DNA of 64,000 nt from CAVRAZ01 sp963719135 (GTDB lineage Bacteria; Pseudomonadota; Gammaproteobacteria; DSM-19610), in the NCBI GenBank assembly GCA_963719135.1, contig CAVRAZ010000001.1:372001-436000 (forward strand), in the 5' to 3' direction. Position numbers and translations under genes: made by a program. The notes below the pieces were generated by a model. The model did not search any database. It was not told the DNA's origin and was given only the letters and a program-made list of their open reading frames with translations. Positions 62,494 to 64,000 of this stretch are shown piece after piece; the first letter of the stretch is position 1; the number at the start of each line of letters is the position of its first letter.

Positions 62494-62811
62494 GCCGCGC
62501 GTGACGCGCCGGCCCGTGCAAGACCGGGCCGAAACCAGCCGACCAGAGCCCGGTTTGCCAGTGGCTGCATGCGGCCAACTTCTGCCGTTCACGTTGTGCT
62601 ATCGAACGGTGAAAAAGCCGCAGGAGTTGCCGTTGCCACAAATCAGCAAGTACTTCCGAGTGCGGCCAACTCCTGCCCTTCCCAGACGAATAGGGAGCGG
62701 CAGGAACGCAGCAATTTCGGCCATGAACGATAAACCGTGGAGTTATAGATCACTCCGTCGTGAGGGAAATCCTCTATACTCGACCTATAATTGAGCACGC
62801 GTGGTGAGGTG
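62494..62811. repeat. Intergenic region with short repeats upstream of dsrC-like gene
   Basis: TGCGGCCAACTTCTGCCGTTC (62570-62590) recurs with three changes at 62661-62681. GCAGGAGTTG (62620-62629) is the perfect inverse of CAACTCCTGC (62667-62676), so a hairpin is possible. These may be remnants of a small repeat family. TATAAT lies near the end of the region. Confidence 0.5.
62786..62791 (+). promoter_or_regulatory. Perfect -10 box (TATAAT) before dsrC-like gene
   Basis: TATAAT lies 20 bases before the ATG at 62812. No convincing -35 is found 17 bases upstream (AGGGAA), so an activator may be needed or the match may be chance. Confidence 0.35.
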
Positions 62812-63150
62812 ATGAGTGTGTCTGCTCCGACTGGCATCCCGGCACGGGAACTTTTTGACGAAGATGGCCTGATCCGCGACTTCACATCGTGGACGGAACC
62901 GTTGGCGGAGTACATTGCGCAGGAAACAGGCATCGGTCCGCTCAGCGACGAGCACTGGAAGATCATCCGTGCAATGCGCGAGCATTACAAAAAGCTCGGG
63001 GCGGCGCCGGCCATGCATCGAGTCTGCCGAGATGCTAACATCGAGCGGCGGCAGGTGAACAAGCTCTTCGGCTATTGCCTGGTTGCCTGGCGAGTGGCCG
63101 GATTGCCGAACCCGGGCGAAGAGGCCAAGTCATACCTAAGCGATATGTGA
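62812..63150 (+). CDS. DsrC/TusE-family protein lacking the functional cysteines
   Basis: A 112-residue member of the DsrC/TusE/DsvC family, with D-E-D-G-L-I-R-D-F-T-S-W-T-E-P-L-A-E and L-S-D-E-H-W-K-I-I-R-A-M-R-E-H-Y. The C-terminal arm reads V-A-W-R-V-A-G-L-P-N-P-G-E-E-A, where DsrC has a Cys at the W position and a penultimate Cys after K-P-T-G. Both are missing, so sulfur relay by the usual persulfide route is impossible. Cys-less homologues have been proposed to be regulators (RspA type). GAGGTG precedes the ATG. Confidence 0.82.
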   Translation: MSVSAPTGIPARELFDEDGLIRDFTSWTEPLAEYIAQETGIGPLSDEHWKIIRAMREHYKKLGAAPAMHRVCRDANIERRQVNKLFGYCLVAWRVAGLPNPGEEAKSYLSDM

Positions 63151-63517
63151 GCCAACGGGATCTGCCTGAACGTGATGTTCGTTGGATCGGAGTCCCTTCG
63201 GGTGATGTTCGTCGAACCACATCCAAGACATCAAATGGCTCTAACCAAAGCCGGGGACGTAAAAGCTACTTTCAGTACAAACACGACATGAAGCCCAAAA
63301 CGCTGTACGTCAGGGTTGGGTCGGTACCTGACCATCCAGGGTGCGGCTAAGCGAAGGACAGGGGGAACGGTCAAATTCTCATCCCGCCATCCTCCTCGGT
63401 TGATTCGTCGACGGGGGCGAATTGACCTGCCTGGGCGGCAAGCGGAGCGTATTCCCCAGTTGGTCGCCCTTGGGCGATAATGCTTTGCGAAGTCGATAAC
63501 GAGGCGAGGATGGCGGG
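63151..63517. other. Intergenic region containing one arm of a long-range inverted repeat
   Basis: No gene is seen. GTGATGTTCGT occurs twice (about 63171 and 63201). TCATCCCGCCATCCTC at 63379-63394 is the exact inverse complement of the bases around the next start codon (63506-63521). Confidence 0.5.
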
Positions 63518-63521
63518 ATGA
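63379..63521 (+). promoter_or_regulatory. 16-bp inverted repeat spanning the start codon of the next gene
   Basis: Arms 63379-63394 and 63506-63521 (GAGGATGGCGGGATGA) are perfect complements 111 bases apart. The second arm includes the ribosome-site region and the ATG at 63518. If both arms are in the mRNA, pairing would hide the start of translation. Confidence 0.5.
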
Positions 63522-64000
63522 AAATCGGACAAGCCTGGGTCGTCATGGTGGTGCTGTCGCTGGTGGTGCCGGTGTCGTCAATTTCACTGGTGCGGGCCGA
63601 CGAAGCCGACCAAGCCCCGTTGAGACAACAGATCGAGGCCATTAACCGACGGCTCGATGACATGCAGACCGAGCTGGATCGACTCAAGAAAGACCGCAGC
63701 GTCGCGCCGGTAACATCTGCCGTGCCCGGCGCGGGGGCACCGGTGGCACCTGCCGGCAGCGCAGCCCCCGCATCGGTGCCGGTGGAAGCCGCGCAAGCTC
63801 CGGCGCCTCCGGCCGCCCCGGATGCCTTTCGGTGGCGCGAAGCAGTCAAGGATCAGTGGGGTGGCATTAAGAACGGCATGAGCGATGAGCAGATCAGGCA
63901 ATTGCTCGGCGCACCTGCGCGCGAGTTCACGCTCAACGGACAACCCGTTTGGTACTACACCTACCCCGGTGTCGGCAACGGCTCGGTAATGTTTGGCCGG
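63518..64000 (+). CDS. Exported protein with BamE/SmpA-like domain (3' end outside window)
   Basis: 161 residues are visible before the right edge. A signal peptide (1-26) precedes a short coiled-coil (L-R-Q-Q-I-E-A-I-N-R-R-L-D-D-M-Q) and a Pro/Ala-rich linker (60-102). A domain follows with W-G-G-I-K-N-G-M-S-D-E-Q-I-R-Q-L-L-G-A-P and W-Y-Y-T-Y-P-G, as in SmpA/OmlA (BamE) folds. It has no lipobox, so it is not BamE itself. A role in envelope assembly is plausible but unproven. Confidence 0.7.
   Translation, partial: MKIGQAWVVMVVLSLVVPVSSISLVRADEADQAPLRQQIEAINRRLDDMQTELDRLKKDRSVAPVTSAVPGAGAPVAPAGSAAPASVPVEAAQAPAPPAAPDAFRWREAVKDQWGGIKNGMSDEQIRQLLGAPAREFTLNGQPVWYYTYPGVGNGSVMFGR

Overview
The window is a high-GC chromosomal segment of a gammaproteobacterium. 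The main evidence is the gene order rpsB-tsf-pyrH-frr-uppS-cdsA-dxr-rseP-bamA-skp-lpxD-fabZ-lpxA-lpxB-rnhB, divergent from map-glnD and followed by dapC-dapD-yffB-dapE. The lipid A genes, BamA, TamAB and MlaA/MlaC point to a diderm envelope. A DsrC/TusE-family protein and an exosortase-type sorting signal would fit a Chromatiales-like or Acidiferrobacter-like lineage, but that placement is an inference and no rRNA is present.

Layout. 1-615 is an exported, membrane-anchored protein cut by the left edge. 784-15323 (minus strand) is the translation, isoprenoid, outer-membrane-assembly and lipid A cluster, with many ATGA or short overlaps. It has a promoter and a possible S2-binding leader before rpsB, and a terminator plus new promoter between tsf and pyrH. 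15682-19142 (plus) is map-glnD. 19324-21072 holds a small VPLPA-CTERM-like protein, a VOC protein and an EamA transporter. 21141-25047 is the succinyl branch of lysine and diaminopimelate synthesis. 25044-28692 is a tightly overlapped TRAP transporter operon with a TatT lipoprotein, whose large permease carries a one-base frameshift.

28693-35355 looks acquired: lower-GC cydAB (cyanide-insensitive-type bd oxidase) is followed by an IS630-family element inserted exactly in the cydB stop codon, about 1 kb of unassigned non-coding DNA, and a second IS630-family element. 35356-42000 is accessory: an unknown protein, an aspartic protease, an EF-hand protein, MlaC, an orphan sigma-54 response regulator, a PRC-barrel protein and a DUF2845 protein. 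42170-45413 pairs MlaA with an RND/MMPL exporter. 45797-48522 contains a large lower-GC exported orphan and a small protein.

49116-51512 is a LuxR-type regulator with a cysteine cluster followed by two tandem GT8-like paralogues, the first frameshifted; this is the best candidate here for an uncharacterised system. It is followed by two pairs of dispersed repeats in opposite orientation, a TatD-linked-type radical SAM protein, a Yip1-domain protein, tamA-tamB, an S9 peptidase, a DsrC-like protein lacking both functional cysteines, and a BamE-like protein cut by the right edge. No tRNA, rRNA or CRISPR array was recognised.
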